Shown: positions 50,650 to 60,212, counted from the first letter of the stretch. The stretch is 64,000 nt of DNA from JAJFUG01 sp964473155 (GCA_964473155.1 CAYYNT010000001.1:62001-126000), one strand, 5' to 3'. The notes: generated by a model from the sequence alone, not told the origin. Made by a program: numbers and translations.

Positions 50650-52173
50650 TCAGAACGCGAATTTCAAACCCAGGCCTGTCCGCAGGCCGCTTGCCATGCC
50701 GACCGATGATTCAGCGCCGAGCGGGACGACATCCGTATACAGCAGGTGGAGCATCTCACCGCGCAGGGCGACCGAGGAAGCCACATACAGGTCAGCCCCG
50801 GCGCCGTAGCCCAACAGGCCATAAGTCACCGTTCCCTCGGGGGGACGGCCCGTTCCACCCAGGCGGAGCGCCCCTCCCAGAGCGGCAAGGTATGGGCCGG
50901 AATGGCCGCCCCAGGGATAATAAAGCACCCGCCCGGTCAACTCGACTCCGTTCAGCGAAAGCTCCTCCAGCCCATCGTTGAAAGCCAGACCCTGCCAGAG
51001 CGCGGAGGCCTCGAACGCGAAGTGTTCATATCGGCGGTAACCGGCGGTCAGACCGGCCGTGGGGGCGGCATTGGCTGAAAAACGCCGGCTGAACATTTCC
51101 CAGCCTGCTATCGGCAGAACATATATTTCACCTTTCGGCCATCCTGCGCGCCGTCCCAGATACTGCGGCACGTGCAGCGACAGACCGGCCTGAACCAGAT
51201 GAAGCACGCGGTTGCCCTCGGCTAACATGCCGTGCCCCTGATATCCGACCCGCAGTGCGATGTCCGGAGTCATGAACAGACGGAACCCCGCGCCGAACGT
51301 CAGGTCGAGCGCGGTGAACGAGCTGTCCGGGGTCTGGGTGTAAACCGCTCCGGTCCCCACTTCCAGGTAAGGGACGGCCAGATGGCCGGGACGCCAGTTG
51401 TAGACCAGTCCGCCGGTTAGAAATACATGTTCAAAATCACCGCTCAGACTGCCCGCTGTTTCAGGATTCATCCGGGCGAACGCCACCTGGGCTGTCCAGG
51501 CGAACTCGCGGCTGAAATTCCGCTCCAGCGCCATACCGCCCGAGATCAGAGATTCCCCGTCGGAAAGAAGCACTCCCATGAACGGCGAAAAGCTGAATCG
51601 TTCAGGGAACTCTTCCCTCCTGAGCGAAAGCACACTGGCCTGGCTGCCGGGCAGCGGCTCCGGCTCTTCCGGCGCGGCCATCGCCGTGTCTTTCACCTCC
51701 AGCGTGTCCAGCGGCGGCATGGCGTTCAATCCAAGCCCGGCAATCAGGCTGTCGCGCTCCGCCTCACGCCCGCGGATTTTAGCCAGCATGGCCGTGGAGC
51801 TGTCCTGCAGGGCGTTGATGCCTGCCGTTCCCGACTCGATCGCGGCTTTCAGGCTGTCGGCCTGATCATCGCTCAACGGCAGCTTTGAGGCGTCGAACGG
51901 CGCAACCAGATCATCCCGCACCCAGCCGATCCTCCCGTCATCCAGCGCCACCCGCAGCCAGTTACGGAACTTTCGCTCCGCCTCGACCCGGTCTCCCTTG
52001 TACAGTACGGCAACCTGATCGTAACCCGTGCCGGGGCCTTTACGCACGTTGACAAAACGGCCCGTAACCACCATCAATCCGGGCAATTGCTGGGCTGCCA
52101 GGCGCGGGGCCGGGAACATTACCGACAGGCAGGCGAACAGCAGCATCATTCCGGCGTAACGAGATATTTTCAT
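50650..52173 (-). CDS. SH3b domain fused to an outer-membrane beta-barrel
   Basis: A 507-residue protein with a signal peptide (MMLLFACLSVMFPAPRLAAQ), a bacterial SH3 domain at about residues 35-95 (VVTGRFVNVRKGPGTGYDQVAVLYKGDRVE ... GWVRDDLV), a helical spacer (about 100-165), and a C-terminal barrel of about 300 residues with strand patterns FSFSPFMGVLLSDGESLISGGMALE, VAYLEVGTGAVYTQTPD-like segments and a terminal GLRTGLGLKFAF, the usual aromatic barrel ending. The SH3 part probably binds peptidoglycan and anchors the barrel. No family for the whole protein is recognised. Confidence 0.72.
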   Translation of the reverse strand: MKISRYAGMMLLFACLSVMFPAPRLAAQQLPGLMVVTGRFVNVRKGPGTGYDQVAVLYKGDRVEAERKFRNWLRVALDDGRIGWVRDDLVAPFDASKLPLSDDQADSLKAAIESGTAGINALQDSSTAMLAKIRGREAERDSLIAGLGLNAMPPLDTLEVKDTAMAAPEEPEPLPGSQASVLSLRREEFPERFSFSPFMGVLLSDGESLISGGMALERNFSREFAWTAQVAFARMNPETAGSLSGDFEHVFLTGGLVYNWRPGHLAVPYLEVGTGAVYTQTPDSSFTALDLTFGAGFRLFMTPDIALRVGYQGHGMLAEGNRVLHLVQAGLSLHVPQYLGRRAGWPKGEIYVLPIAGWEMFSRRFSANAAPTAGLTAGYRRYEHFAFEASALWQGLAFNDGLEELSLNGVELTGRVLYYPWGGHSGPYLAALGGALRLGGTGRPPEGTVTYGLLGYGAGADLYVASSVALRGEMLHLLYTDVVPLGAESSVGMASGLRTGLGLKFAF

Positions 52174-52235
52174 TTACACGTCCGTTGAACGCAGTCCAGG
52201 GTTGTGGCGAAAAGAAAGCCCCTCCGCTAATCCTC

Positions 52236-53081
52236 TTAGTCGGAAGAAACTGGCGCGCGCTTTAAATTTTCCTGGGTGCGCCCCTTTTTCCTCAAGGGCC
52301 GCAAGCGCTCCAGAAGAGTCTCCAGGTCGGCTATACCTCGTTCGGCGGCGCGCCCCAGAAGGCGAAGCAGCACCTGCGCTGTCACCTGCGCATCGCCCAG
52401 GGCGCGGTGACGGCCCCGGAATTCGAGGTTGAAATAGTAGGCCAGCTCATCCAGGCTGCGCCGCTGAAGCTCCGGCAGGAAACGGCGGGCCAGGGCGCGC
52501 GTGCACAGGCACGGATTGAGCAGCCTGAGACCGGCTGCAAGCCTGACCTCGCTCTGGATGAAACGCCAGTCGAACGGAGCGTTGTGCGCCACGAACACGC
52601 TGTCACCCAGGAATTCGAGGAACCGGGGGCAGACCTGGCCGAAAACCGGCTTGTCCTCAAGCATGGACCAGCTTATCCCGGTAAGGCTGGTGATGGGGCC
52701 GGGCACCGGGCGGCGCGGATTGATCAGGGTCTCGAACTCAGCGGTTATCCGGCCTGATTCGACGCGCACGCAGCCCAACTCGATAACCCGGTCCGCCGGG
52801 GGGCAAAAACCGGTCGTCTCGACATCGACGACAACGAAAGTTAGAGACTCCAGCGTCTGGACTTTTTTCGCTAACGAATCCGCCGCGGCCCAGCGACCGT
52901 CCACCAGCCGGACAAAACGCGGGTCGCCGCCCAGGAGCGTCTCGCAGAGGCGTTCCGCCAATGCTCCCGGAAGGCCGCTCAGGGCCAGGGTGCGCCGGCA
53001 GATTTCCCCGGCGCTCTGCGGCCCGGACTGGAGAATCTCCAGGGCCAGGTCCGCGCTCATCGATCCGGGTGCTTGCAGCAT
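52236..53081 (-). CDS. DEDDh exonuclease with N-terminal winged-helix-like domain
   Basis: A 281-residue protein. Residues about 1-75 form a helical, winged-helix-like domain (LALEILQSGPQSAGEICRRTLA ... FVRLVDGRWAAA). The exonuclease core has all motifs: ExoI VVVDVETTGFCPPADRVIELG, ExoII FVAHNAPFDWRFI, ExoIII GRHRALGDAQVT with the histidine five residues before Asp (DEDDh class). This is the DnaQ/PolC-type fold. It is not the replicative epsilon subunit by context: it sits among envelope genes. It may act in repair or be an RNA/DNA degrading housekeeping enzyme. Confidence 0.85.
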   Translation of the reverse strand: MLQAPGSMSADLALEILQSGPQSAGEICRRTLALSGLPGALAERLCETLLGGDPRFVRLVDGRWAAADSLAKKVQTLESLTFVVVDVETTGFCPPADRVIELGCVRVESGRITAEFETLINPRRPVPGPITSLTGISWSMLEDKPVFGQVCPRFLEFLGDSVFVAHNAPFDWRFIQSEVRLAAGLRLLNPCLCTRALARRFLPELQRRSLDELAYYFNLEFRGRHRALGDAQVTAQVLLRLLGRAAERGIADLETLLERLRPLRKKGRTQENLKRAPVSSD

Positions 53082-53128
53082 AAACCGATCTTCCTTTTTA
53101 ACCTCAATTATAAGACGCGAAGCTGAAT

Positions 53129-54511
53129 TCAGTCACCCGCCGAGCCGTTCCGTCCGCGCAGAACATCCCTCTCCTGGCGCGCCAGCATCAGCGAGGTGCG
53201 CCAGAGGATTTCAAAATCCAGAGCCAGGGAGTAGTTCCGTATGTAGTACAGGTCATAGCGGACTTTCAGCTCCACGCTGGTCGAGTCGCGGCAGTTCACC
53301 TGGGCCAGCCCGGTAAGGCCCGGCCGCACCGCGAGCCGTCCCCGGTAAAGAGCCGGGTACTGGTCAAAAAAGAACGCCCGTTCCGGCCGCGGCCCCACCA
53401 GCGACATATCGCCGTTAAGGACGTTCCAGAACTGCGGAAGCTCATCCAGCCCGGTGCGGCGCAGAAAAGAGCCTATCCCCGGTATAATGCGGCTGTCACC
53501 CGGCGCGGACCATACCGGACCGGTGGCCTGCTCCGCTCCGTGGACCATCGTGCGGAATTTGCACAGCCGGAACACTTTGCCGTTGCGCCCCACACGCTCC
53601 TGGATGTAAAACACCGGCCCGGGACTGGACATACGGACCATCAAGGCTATCAGAAGGCCAAGCGGCAGGGCCAGGACCAACACCGCGGCTGACACGGCCA
53701 GGTCCATCCCGCGCTTTATAGCGGAACTGAAAGGCCCCAGCGGTTCGGCCAGAAGAGCCACCGCGCCGCCATCCGGGCTTTCCTCGAGCGCCAGCGGCGG
53801 ACCCGGCTCCGCTCCGGTGAACAGACGGAGCGGGACGCGCTCCGCGGCCAGGCTGTCGGCCAGCCCGAGCCAGCGCACCGGACGGATTCCCTCCGGATCC
53901 AGCAGCACCAGGTCCGCCCGTTCGTTTCGCACCAGCAGGGGAATGTCCTCCAGGCAGACTGTCCCCCCGGTTTTCTCCTCCGGCTGGACGCAGTCAACGG
54001 CGCGGCCGACCACCTCAAACCGTCCGGGGCCGAACTCCAGCGCGGCTCGCTCGAGTGCGGCGAGACGGCCGCCCGCGGCGGCAAGCACGACTCGTTCGAA
54101 CGCCAGGTGCGCCAGAGCGGGGGTCTCGAGCATCAGATAGTATACGAACCGCCACAGCATCCCGAAAAACAGGCTCAGGAAGGCAAGGCCCAGGAAAACG
54201 AAACGGCTGAACGCAAATCCCTGGAAATAGAAAGGCAGCACATTGGTCACCACCGCCAGGGTCAGCACAGACTTGAACAGGCCGGACAGCGAGGGTATCC
54301 GCTCACGGCCGGCTCCCCAGGCGGACAGTATTATGCCGTAAAGAACAAGGATCAACAGGGCATAAAACAGGTAGGAATATCCGTTAAAAAAAGGAGGTAT
54401 CGGGTGCAGAGTCCGGAAACGCAGGAACACGGCGCAGAAAAAGGCCGCCTCGGCCGCAATGAGATCAAGCCAGAGAAAGAATTTCCGGGTTTTGGCGGTT
54501 CCACCTGCCAC
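53129..54511 (-). CDS. Undecaprenyl-phosphate sugar phosphotransferase (initiating enzyme)
   Basis: A 460-residue protein of the polyprenyl-phosphate hexose-1-phosphate transferase family. The N-terminal half has four or five membrane helices and a CoA-binding-like domain (ALERAALEFGPGRFEVVGRA, ADLVLLDPEGI); the C-terminal catalytic domain begins KRGMDLAVSAAVLVLALPLGLL and holds FRLCKFRTMV and FLRRTGLDELPQFWNVLNGDMSLVGPRPE. It loads the first sugar phosphate onto the lipid carrier at the inner membrane, thus starting a polysaccharide repeat unit. It follows the DPM-type enzyme by 19 nt in a run of envelope genes. Confidence 0.92.
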   Translation of the reverse strand: MAGGTAKTRKFFLWLDLIAAEAAFFCAVFLRFRTLHPIPPFFNGYSYLFYALLILVLYGIILSAWGAGRERIPSLSGLFKSVLTLAVVTNVLPFYFQGFAFSRFVFLGLAFLSLFFGMLWRFVYYLMLETPALAHLAFERVVLAAAGGRLAALERAALEFGPGRFEVVGRAVDCVQPEEKTGGTVCLEDIPLLVRNERADLVLLDPEGIRPVRWLGLADSLAAERVPLRLFTGAEPGPPLALEESPDGGAVALLAEPLGPFSSAIKRGMDLAVSAAVLVLALPLGLLIALMVRMSSPGPVFYIQERVGRNGKVFRLCKFRTMVHGAEQATGPVWSAPGDSRIIPGIGSFLRRTGLDELPQFWNVLNGDMSLVGPRPERAFFFDQYPALYRGRLAVRPGLTGLAQVNCRDSTSVELKVRYDLYYIRNYSLALDFEILWRTSLMLARQERDVLRGRNGSAGD

Positions 54512-54530
54512 TGTCGCCCTCCTGATGCAT

Positions 54531-55247
54531 TCAGATACGTCTGAGAAGGGCCTGAAGCTTGAGCCACCAGACCATCCAGACCGCCTCGATAACGATCCGG
54601 CGGTTCATCTTGGAGGTCCCGGAATGGCGGTCGATAAAGATTATCGGAATCTCACGGATGCGGAACTTTTTGCGCCAGACCTTGAAATGCACCTCGATCT
54701 GGAACGAATAACCCTCGGACTGGATTGCGTCCAGGTCCAGCGCCTCCAGCACCTCGCGGCGGAAACACTTGAATCCTGCAGTGGGGTCATGGATCGGCAT
54801 GCCGGTTATCATCCGGGTGTAGAAACTCGCGCCGTAGGAAAGCAGCAGACGTCTCATCGGCCAGTTGACCACGTTGATCCCGCTGACATAGCGCGATCCG
54901 ATCACCAGATCGTTATCCTGGATGGCGCGCAGGAAATCGGGCAGGTAGCGCGGATCGTGCGAAAAGTCAGCATCCATCTCGAACACCAGGTCGTAACCGC
55001 GCTCCAATGCCCAGCGGAACCCCTCGCGGTAAGCCGAGCCCAGGCCCAGTTTGCCCGCCCGGTGCATAGTGTGCACCCGTTGGTTCGAGGAGGAAAGTTC
55101 GTCGATGATCCGCCCGGTGCCGTCCGGCGAGTTGTCGTCCACCACCAGCATTTCGAGGCAAGGATCTGCCTCAAGCACCTGGTCAACCAGCCGCCGGATG
55201 TTTTCGCTTTCGTTATATGTCGGGACCACCACCAGTGCGCGCGACAT
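54531..55247 (-). CDS. Dolichol-phosphate mannose synthase-like GT2
   Basis: A 238-residue soluble GT2 enzyme: ALVVVPTYNESENIRRLVDQVL, VVDDNSPDGTGRIID, EMDADFSHDPRYLPDF (the D-x-D site), VIGSRYVSG, GFKCFRREVLEAL and IPIIFIDRHSGTSKM. It lacks the C-terminal membrane region of longer DPM relatives and ends LKLQALLRRI, as in the Ppm1/DPM1 type. It would make polyprenyl-phosphate-linked mannose or glucose, the lipid donor used by GT-C enzymes such as those at 38.9-41.2 and 62.6-64 kb. Between UPF0104 and the sugar transferase genes. Confidence 0.92.
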   Translation of the reverse strand: MSRALVVVPTYNESENIRRLVDQVLEADPCLEMLVVDDNSPDGTGRIIDELSSSNQRVHTMHRAGKLGLGSAYREGFRWALERGYDLVFEMDADFSHDPRYLPDFLRAIQDNDLVIGSRYVSGINVVNWPMRRLLLSYGASFYTRMITGMPIHDPTAGFKCFRREVLEALDLDAIQSEGYSFQIEVHFKVWRKKFRIREIPIIFIDRHSGTSKMNRRIVIEAVWMVWWLKLQALLRRI

Positions 55248-55300
55248 GGGCCTCCCTCCTTATAAATGCAACTGGACAATAACCAGCTTCCTTGCGTTTA

Positions 55301-56251
55301 TCACTCACCCTTGCCGTTGGCGGCCTCGCCCGCCTGTCCCGGCAATCCTTCCACGGCCAGCAGGATACCCAGCGGCACAAGCTCGGCCACGGTGAGCCAG
55401 AGCCGTGAAACCAGCGCTATCACTGTGGCGCGGGCCTCGCCCAGCGGCCCGGCCAGGAACACCGTGATCAGGGACTCGCGCACTCCCAGGCCGCCCGGCG
55501 CGATCAGCACCAGGAACCCGGCCACATAGCTCACGGCGTATATTCCGGCGGCTGTCCCCATCGAGAGGCCGCAATCCGGCACAACTGCCAGGATGAAATA
55601 ATGGAAGCACACGCCGTACACCACCCAGACCAGCACGTTCAGGCCGAACCAGAGAGCCAGGTGTCCCAGATTCATGCGGCACTGCACGCCGGGCTTTCCG
55701 CTCAGGCGCACCGCCAGGGCCAGCAGACGGTTGAGCAGGGGCGGCCAGAGGCAGACAAGTATCACCGGAACGGCCAGCCAGGCCCAGCGTCCCGCCGCTC
55801 CCAGATACCCGGACAGCCCGGCGGGCAGGAACACCAGCCCGACCGCGGTCCCGGCCAGAATGTGCAGCACCTGGTTAAGCACCGCGCAGGCCGTGCTGTC
55901 CACCGCGCTTACTCCATCCCTGCGGGCCAGCAGGGCCATACCGGCTATCTGCCAGACCTTGCCCGGAAGGTACCGTCCCAGGCTGGAGACAAACCAGATA
56001 TACGCCGCGCGCAACGGCCGAACGCTCACTCCTCCCAGAACCCGCACCATCATGCGCCAGACCTGGGCGTTGAACGTAAACGCCGCCGAGTTGCCGAGCA
56101 GAGAGAGCCAGAACGGCCACCAGCTTATATTCCACGAATACGCGGAGAGTGAATGCCAGTTCAGGACCAGGTTGCGCCAGATCAGGTAATAACCGATCAG
56201 CATCAGCACCGCAACCTGTATAAGCCGCACCGCCAATTTTTTGAGGCTCAA
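55301..56251 (-). CDS. UPF0104 / LPG synthase-type membrane protein
   Basis: A 316-residue integral membrane protein with about 8 helices, of the lysylphosphatidylglycerol synthase TM region / AglD-like family (UPF0104). Blocks include AYIWFVSSLGRYLPGKVWQIAGMALL, TACAVLNQVLHILAGTAVGLVF and VLIAPGGLGVRESLITVFLAGPLG (the family's GGxGxRE). Its activity is unknown; such genes often accompany DPM-type and GT-C genes in glycan clusters. Its ATG overlaps the region just after YfhO by only 2 nt, indicating a tight unit. Confidence 0.85.
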   Translation of the reverse strand: MSLKKLAVRLIQVAVLMLIGYYLIWRNLVLNWHSLSAYSWNISWWPFWLSLLGNSAAFTFNAQVWRMMVRVLGGVSVRPLRAAYIWFVSSLGRYLPGKVWQIAGMALLARRDGVSAVDSTACAVLNQVLHILAGTAVGLVFLPAGLSGYLGAAGRWAWLAVPVILVCLWPPLLNRLLALAVRLSGKPGVQCRMNLGHLALWFGLNVLVWVVYGVCFHYFILAVVPDCGLSMGTAAGIYAVSYVAGFLVLIAPGGLGVRESLITVFLAGPLGEARATVIALVSRLWLTVAELVPLGILLAVEGLPGQAGEAANGKGE

Positions 56252-56252
56252 C

Positions 56253-58688
56253 CTACCAGTCCTTCCTCCAGGCGGTCCAGCCCAGCGCTCCGGCCAGCAC
56301 GGCCATTGAAATAAGGCTCAGGCGCAGGCCCCAGGTCCAGGCAGCGCTTTCATAACGCATGATTAGCTTGTGCTCGCCCGCCTCTACATACACCGCACGC
56401 ATGGCCAGGTTCGCCCGGTATATTTTAGCCGGGGCGCCGTCCAGGGTGGCTTTCCAGTCCGGGTGCCAGGTTTCGGCAATGTAGAGCAGCGCCGGGCGCG
56501 CCGTACGCACGCTCAGCTCAAGATACTCATCCTCGTATCTGACAGCCGTGATTTCACCCTCCGTAGCCGCACCATCCAGGCCGGAGGGATCGAACCCGGG
56601 TTTCTCCATCAGGACCAGCGTGTTCTGCCAGTCGAAATTATCGGCGGTGAAACGCGGCACGAACTGCTTGTCATCGTCCAGCACCTCGAAGCGGCTGAAC
56701 AGACGCCAGCGCGGCCAGGCCGAGGGGTTGGAAATCAGAACCCGGCCCGTAGACTGATCCTCGGCGAGTTGCTCGCCCCGCAGGATTTGCTGTATCTGCC
56801 CGGCTATATTCCCCTGGCGAACCATGATAAACCGTGCGTTGAGCATGCACCAGAGCTGAGGACGCCTCGTGAAATTATCCATCTGGAACGAGCCCATCAA
56901 CTCCTCGTACCAGGCCAGGCGTATCGGCATGCTGGCGTTGATCGTGGGGATGCGGAAATACAGAAGGCTGTTGTCCCAGTAATCGCTGGTCCCGGGCGTG
57001 GGATAGAAAAACACCCGATAGGGTTCTTTCTCCTGCTGCAGGGTCTGGACGACTTTGTCCTGGACATAAACCTGAGATGGTCTGACCACCTGAAGGAACA
57101 GGCGGTCCATGCGCAGAAGGTCGCCCCAGGTGATAAGCATCAGGATTGCGGTCAGGAGCAGGACATTCACCTTACCTTTCACGTACAGCCAGGCCAGGCC
57201 CCAGAGCGACAGCGCCACGAGCGCGCTGATAAACCCCGCACGTACTATCTGCGGGTAATACTGCGCCAAGTAGGGTTGGCGCGCCGCTCCCATGCCCTCC
57301 GGCAGCATACCGGCCAGTATCGGGATAAAGGCTGTCTTGCCCCCGGCAAGCAGAAGGCTCAACAGGACCACTCCGGCGGCGCAGAAACCGAGCAGCCGCA
57401 CCACGCGCGCGCCTGAATCCGCGGTGACCTTGTCACGCGACCTGCTGATCAGGCTTTCCAGGCCATAGGCTGCCAGGGTCAGAAGGCTGAACCCGCAGAC
57501 AAAGAACATCATGTTGGGCGCGCGGAAATCCTTGACCTTGGGCAGAAGGTAAAAAGGCAGCTTGAAAAACGGGGTGAACTTGCCGAAGTTGAACAGCAGG
57601 GCGAACAGTCCCAGCCCGGCAAAGAACCAGGTGATCCGGTTGCGGCGGTAAACCAGGGCCACGATGGCGAACAGGATGACCGCCAGCCCCATGTACTCGC
57701 TGTGGCCCTTGAAATCCGCGCCGGCCCAGTAGGAGGACGGCTCGCCGGTGAAACCGGGAATCAATAGCCCGATTGTCTCCAGCGGATGCATCGAAAACTG
57801 TGTCGCATGCTGGTAACCCTCGTAGCCCAGTCCGGTTCCGGTCTGACGGTGAGAATAGCCCTGATCAATCACTTCGGGGAAAAACTGAAGGGCCGACAGG
57901 CAGACCGCGAAAACAAACCCCAGGCTGAAAAAAGCAGTGGTCTTTACCAGAGCGCCCGTGGGAGATTTCTCCCGCCACAGGTTTATCACCCGGAACACGA
58001 ACCAGGCCGCCACGGCCAGTGAGCTGTAGTACATCATCTGCACGTGCGGCGACAGTATCTGCAAGGCCACGGCCAGGCCCATCAGCAGGAAATAAACGAG
58101 CTTGCGGCGATTGAGGCCGCGTTCCAGGAAGAACATGGCCAGCGGCAGAAGAAGAATAGTGAACTGACGGCCGTCGTGCCCGCCGGCCAGGGTGCTGGCC
58201 ACCCAGCCGGTGAAAGCCCAGGCCACGGCGGCGAACGCCCCGCTGTAACGGGACAGCCCCAGTTCCCGGACCCAGAGATACGCGAACAGCCCGCCCAGCA
58301 GCATCATCAGCAGAACGCTCAAGCCGATAGCGCGTTCCAGGGGCATTATAAAATATAGAATACTGGTGGGGAAAAATATCGGGCCCGGCAATGCGCCCAC
58401 ATACGGCAGACCGCAATAGCTGAAAGGGTTCCAGAGCGGGATGCCTTTCCCGGAGGCTACTGCGTCCACCGCCAGCTTGCGGGTCTGGAAACCCTGTGTC
58501 ACCATGTCCGAGCCGTAAATCATGGCCCCCGGACCGAAAATGAACTCGCGGAAATAGATCACCAGTGTCAGCAGAAGGAAACCGGCCAGCGCCAGAACAA
58601 ACTTCCAGGGAATGGCGAGCGGCCCGTCAGCCGCGCCGGTTTGCCTTGCGGAAGGTTCCGCTGCCGGTCTGTTCTTTTTCTGTGTCAT
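56253..58688 (-). CDS. YfhO family membrane protein
   Basis: An 811-residue protein with about 12 or more membrane helices in the first two thirds and a soluble beta-rich C-terminal domain followed by a final helix (WTWGLRLSLISMAVLAGALGW). It matches the bacterial membrane protein YfhO family (GT-C-like fold): EFIFGPGAMIYGSDMVTQGF with early acidic loop, WNPFSYCGLPYVGALPGPIFFPTS, and AGGHDGRQFTILLLPLAMFFLE. YfhO proteins are proposed to glycosylate teichoic acid or other envelope polymers. It lies between the GT4 enzyme upstream and UPF0104. Confidence 0.87.
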   Translation of the reverse strand: MTQKKNRPAAEPSARQTGAADGPLAIPWKFVLALAGFLLLTLVIYFREFIFGPGAMIYGSDMVTQGFQTRKLAVDAVASGKGIPLWNPFSYCGLPYVGALPGPIFFPTSILYFIMPLERAIGLSVLLMMLLGGLFAYLWVRELGLSRYSGAFAAVAWAFTGWVASTLAGGHDGRQFTILLLPLAMFFLERGLNRRKLVYFLLMGLAVALQILSPHVQMMYYSSLAVAAWFVFRVINLWREKSPTGALVKTTAFFSLGFVFAVCLSALQFFPEVIDQGYSHRQTGTGLGYEGYQHATQFSMHPLETIGLLIPGFTGEPSSYWAGADFKGHSEYMGLAVILFAIVALVYRRNRITWFFAGLGLFALLFNFGKFTPFFKLPFYLLPKVKDFRAPNMMFFVCGFSLLTLAAYGLESLISRSRDKVTADSGARVVRLLGFCAAGVVLLSLLLAGGKTAFIPILAGMLPEGMGAARQPYLAQYYPQIVRAGFISALVALSLWGLAWLYVKGKVNVLLLTAILMLITWGDLLRMDRLFLQVVRPSQVYVQDKVVQTLQQEKEPYRVFFYPTPGTSDYWDNSLLYFRIPTINASMPIRLAWYEELMGSFQMDNFTRRPQLWCMLNARFIMVRQGNIAGQIQQILRGEQLAEDQSTGRVLISNPSAWPRWRLFSRFEVLDDDKQFVPRFTADNFDWQNTLVLMEKPGFDPSGLDGAATEGEITAVRYEDEYLELSVRTARPALLYIAETWHPDWKATLDGAPAKIYRANLAMRAVYVEAGEHKLIMRYESAAWTWGLRLSLISMAVLAGALGWTAWRKDW

Positions 58689-58726
58689 TCTCAGGCCTCG
58701 GCTGAAAAGTTATCGAACCGCCCGGT

Positions 58727-59929
58727 TCAGGATTCCCCCACGGCCTCGCGGTAAAGAGCGACCGTGCGGTCCAGGATACGGTCCCAGTTGAAATATTCAC
58801 GCACGAACGCACTGCCCTGTTCACCCAGTGTGCGGGCCAGGCCCCGGTCTGTCAGCACGCGACTGAGAGCCGCGGCCAGGGCAGAGGGGTCTTTTTCGGG
58901 GACCAGAAGCCCCGTGCACTCGTGTTTGATTACGTCCACAATCCCGCCCAGACCACTCGCCACTACCGGGCGGCGGAAAGTGAGCGCCTCGATCAGAACC
59001 ACTCCCAGGCCCTCGGTGTCGCCTCGCGAGTCGATAATCGCGGGCAGGACAAAACAGTCACAGGCGGAATAATAGTCTTTCAGGTTTTCATTGGGCACGC
59101 GCCCGGCCAGGTTGACCCGGCTTTCCAGCCCAAGTTCCCGGACCAGGGAGCGCAGGCTCTCCTCCAGCGGCCCCGATCCGACAATGTCCAAGTACACCGG
59201 CCAGGGCAGGCCGTTCAGCAACTGGAGGGCGCGGACAAGGCATTCCACTCCCTTTCGCTCCACCAGCCGGCCGACAAAAAGAATCCGCCGCGGGCGGGCC
59301 GGGTCCTCGGGCGGAAGAGGTGTTTCGCCGGGATCCGGCACGGGCGAGCCGTAAGGGACCACCTCCACCCGGCAGGCAGTCCCGAGCCGCTCGATCTCGT
59401 TGCGGGTGTCGGAACTGTTGGCGATCACCAGCCGGCTGCCGCGCAGCACTGCGCGCAGGAAAGGCTTAAAGACCGGCAGCTTGCGGGTCACCCAGCGCAG
59501 TTCCACCCCGTGGAACTGGCTTACCACCGGCGCGCCGGACCAGCGCGAGGCGAACCAGCCGAAAAGGCCGTGCGGGAACGGCCAGTGCACGTGGATCAGG
59601 TCGTACTTCCGTTCGCGCAGCACGCGCCGCAGTCCCAGCACACCGAAAAGAAGGTAGAACGCCACCGGCACAACAAACAGCTTGTTGCGCCGAAGCTGGT
59701 CCGGCACGGTTTCATCGTGCGAAAGCACCTCCCAGCGCTTCGGGAAATAGCTGAAACGCCGCACCGGAATGCCCTGGTAGTCATGGTCGCCCAGGCCGCG
59801 CCAGGAGGGGACATAGACTGTCACAAAAACCCCGCGCTCACGCAGGCGTTTGACAGTCTCTATCATCCAGGGATTGAGCACATCCCGGTCGTGACGCGGG
59901 AAAAGAGTGGCAATGTACAGGACATTCAT
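58727..59929 (-). CDS. GT4 glycosyltransferase (paralogue A)
   Basis: A 400-residue GT-B fold retaining glycosyltransferase. N-terminal MNVLYIATLFPRHDRDVLNPWMIETVKRL, HVHWPFPHGLFGWFASRW, then the C-terminal nucleotide-sugar half with PYGSPVPDPGE, RILFVGRLVERKGVECLVRAL and DTEGLGVVLIEALTFRRPVVAS (the EX7E-type acceptor motif). The sugar is probably a hexose such as mannose, but unproven. It is very similar to the 399-residue protein at 61376-62575. It is the first gene of the run that continues through YfhO to 50.2 kb; a 283-bp gap with a paired palindrome separates it from gmd. Confidence 0.92.
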   Translation of the reverse strand: MNVLYIATLFPRHDRDVLNPWMIETVKRLRERGVFVTVYVPSWRGLGDHDYQGIPVRRFSYFPKRWEVLSHDETVPDQLRRNKLFVVPVAFYLLFGVLGLRRVLRERKYDLIHVHWPFPHGLFGWFASRWSGAPVVSQFHGVELRWVTRKLPVFKPFLRAVLRGSRLVIANSSDTRNEIERLGTACRVEVVPYGSPVPDPGETPLPPEDPARPRRILFVGRLVERKGVECLVRALQLLNGLPWPVYLDIVGSGPLEESLRSLVRELGLESRVNLAGRVPNENLKDYYSACDCFVLPAIIDSRGDTEGLGVVLIEALTFRRPVVASGLGGIVDVIKHECTGLLVPEKDPSALAAALSRVLTDRGLARTLGEQGSAFVREYFNWDRILDRTVALYREAVGES

Positions 59930-60068
59930 GCCAGCCGCCGTTCACCAGATGCATGGACTGGATTACAACCATTGATTGAGTGAAACCGGTTTAGTGAGCG
60001 ACGGGGCCCGGCGGTATACTCCCCATTCCCCCAAGCGGGAAGTCAAACCCTGCACCCGACGTGCCTTG

Positions 60069-60132
60069 CGTAGGGTCACGGTGCACCGTGACCGAAGAGC
60101 TTTTTCCGGGCGAGGCATGCCTCGCCCCTACG
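60069..60132. repeat. 64-bp REP-like element made of two perfect palindromes
   Basis: Two 20-bp perfect palindromes, GGTCACGGTGCACCGTGACC (60074-60093) and GGGCGAGGCATGCCTCGCCC (60108-60127), are enclosed by the inverted ends CGTAGGG (60069-60075) and CCCTACG (60126-60132). It lies between gmd and the GT4 gene. The design resembles REP/BIME or small MITE-type elements dispersed in genomes. No U tract, so not a typical terminator. No second full copy is present in this window. Confidence 0.65.
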
Positions 60133-60212
60133 AAAGGTGAGTTTCCTGTTGCATATTCCGAACTATGCGTTTTATCCGCGGCATCCGTGATTCCGGCGGG
60201 GCGGCGGCACAC

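Noticed and set aside
59930..60212. The paired palindromes as a terminator of gmd
   Set aside because: Neither stem is followed by a U tract on the minus strand; the layout with inverted ends fits a REP-like element better.
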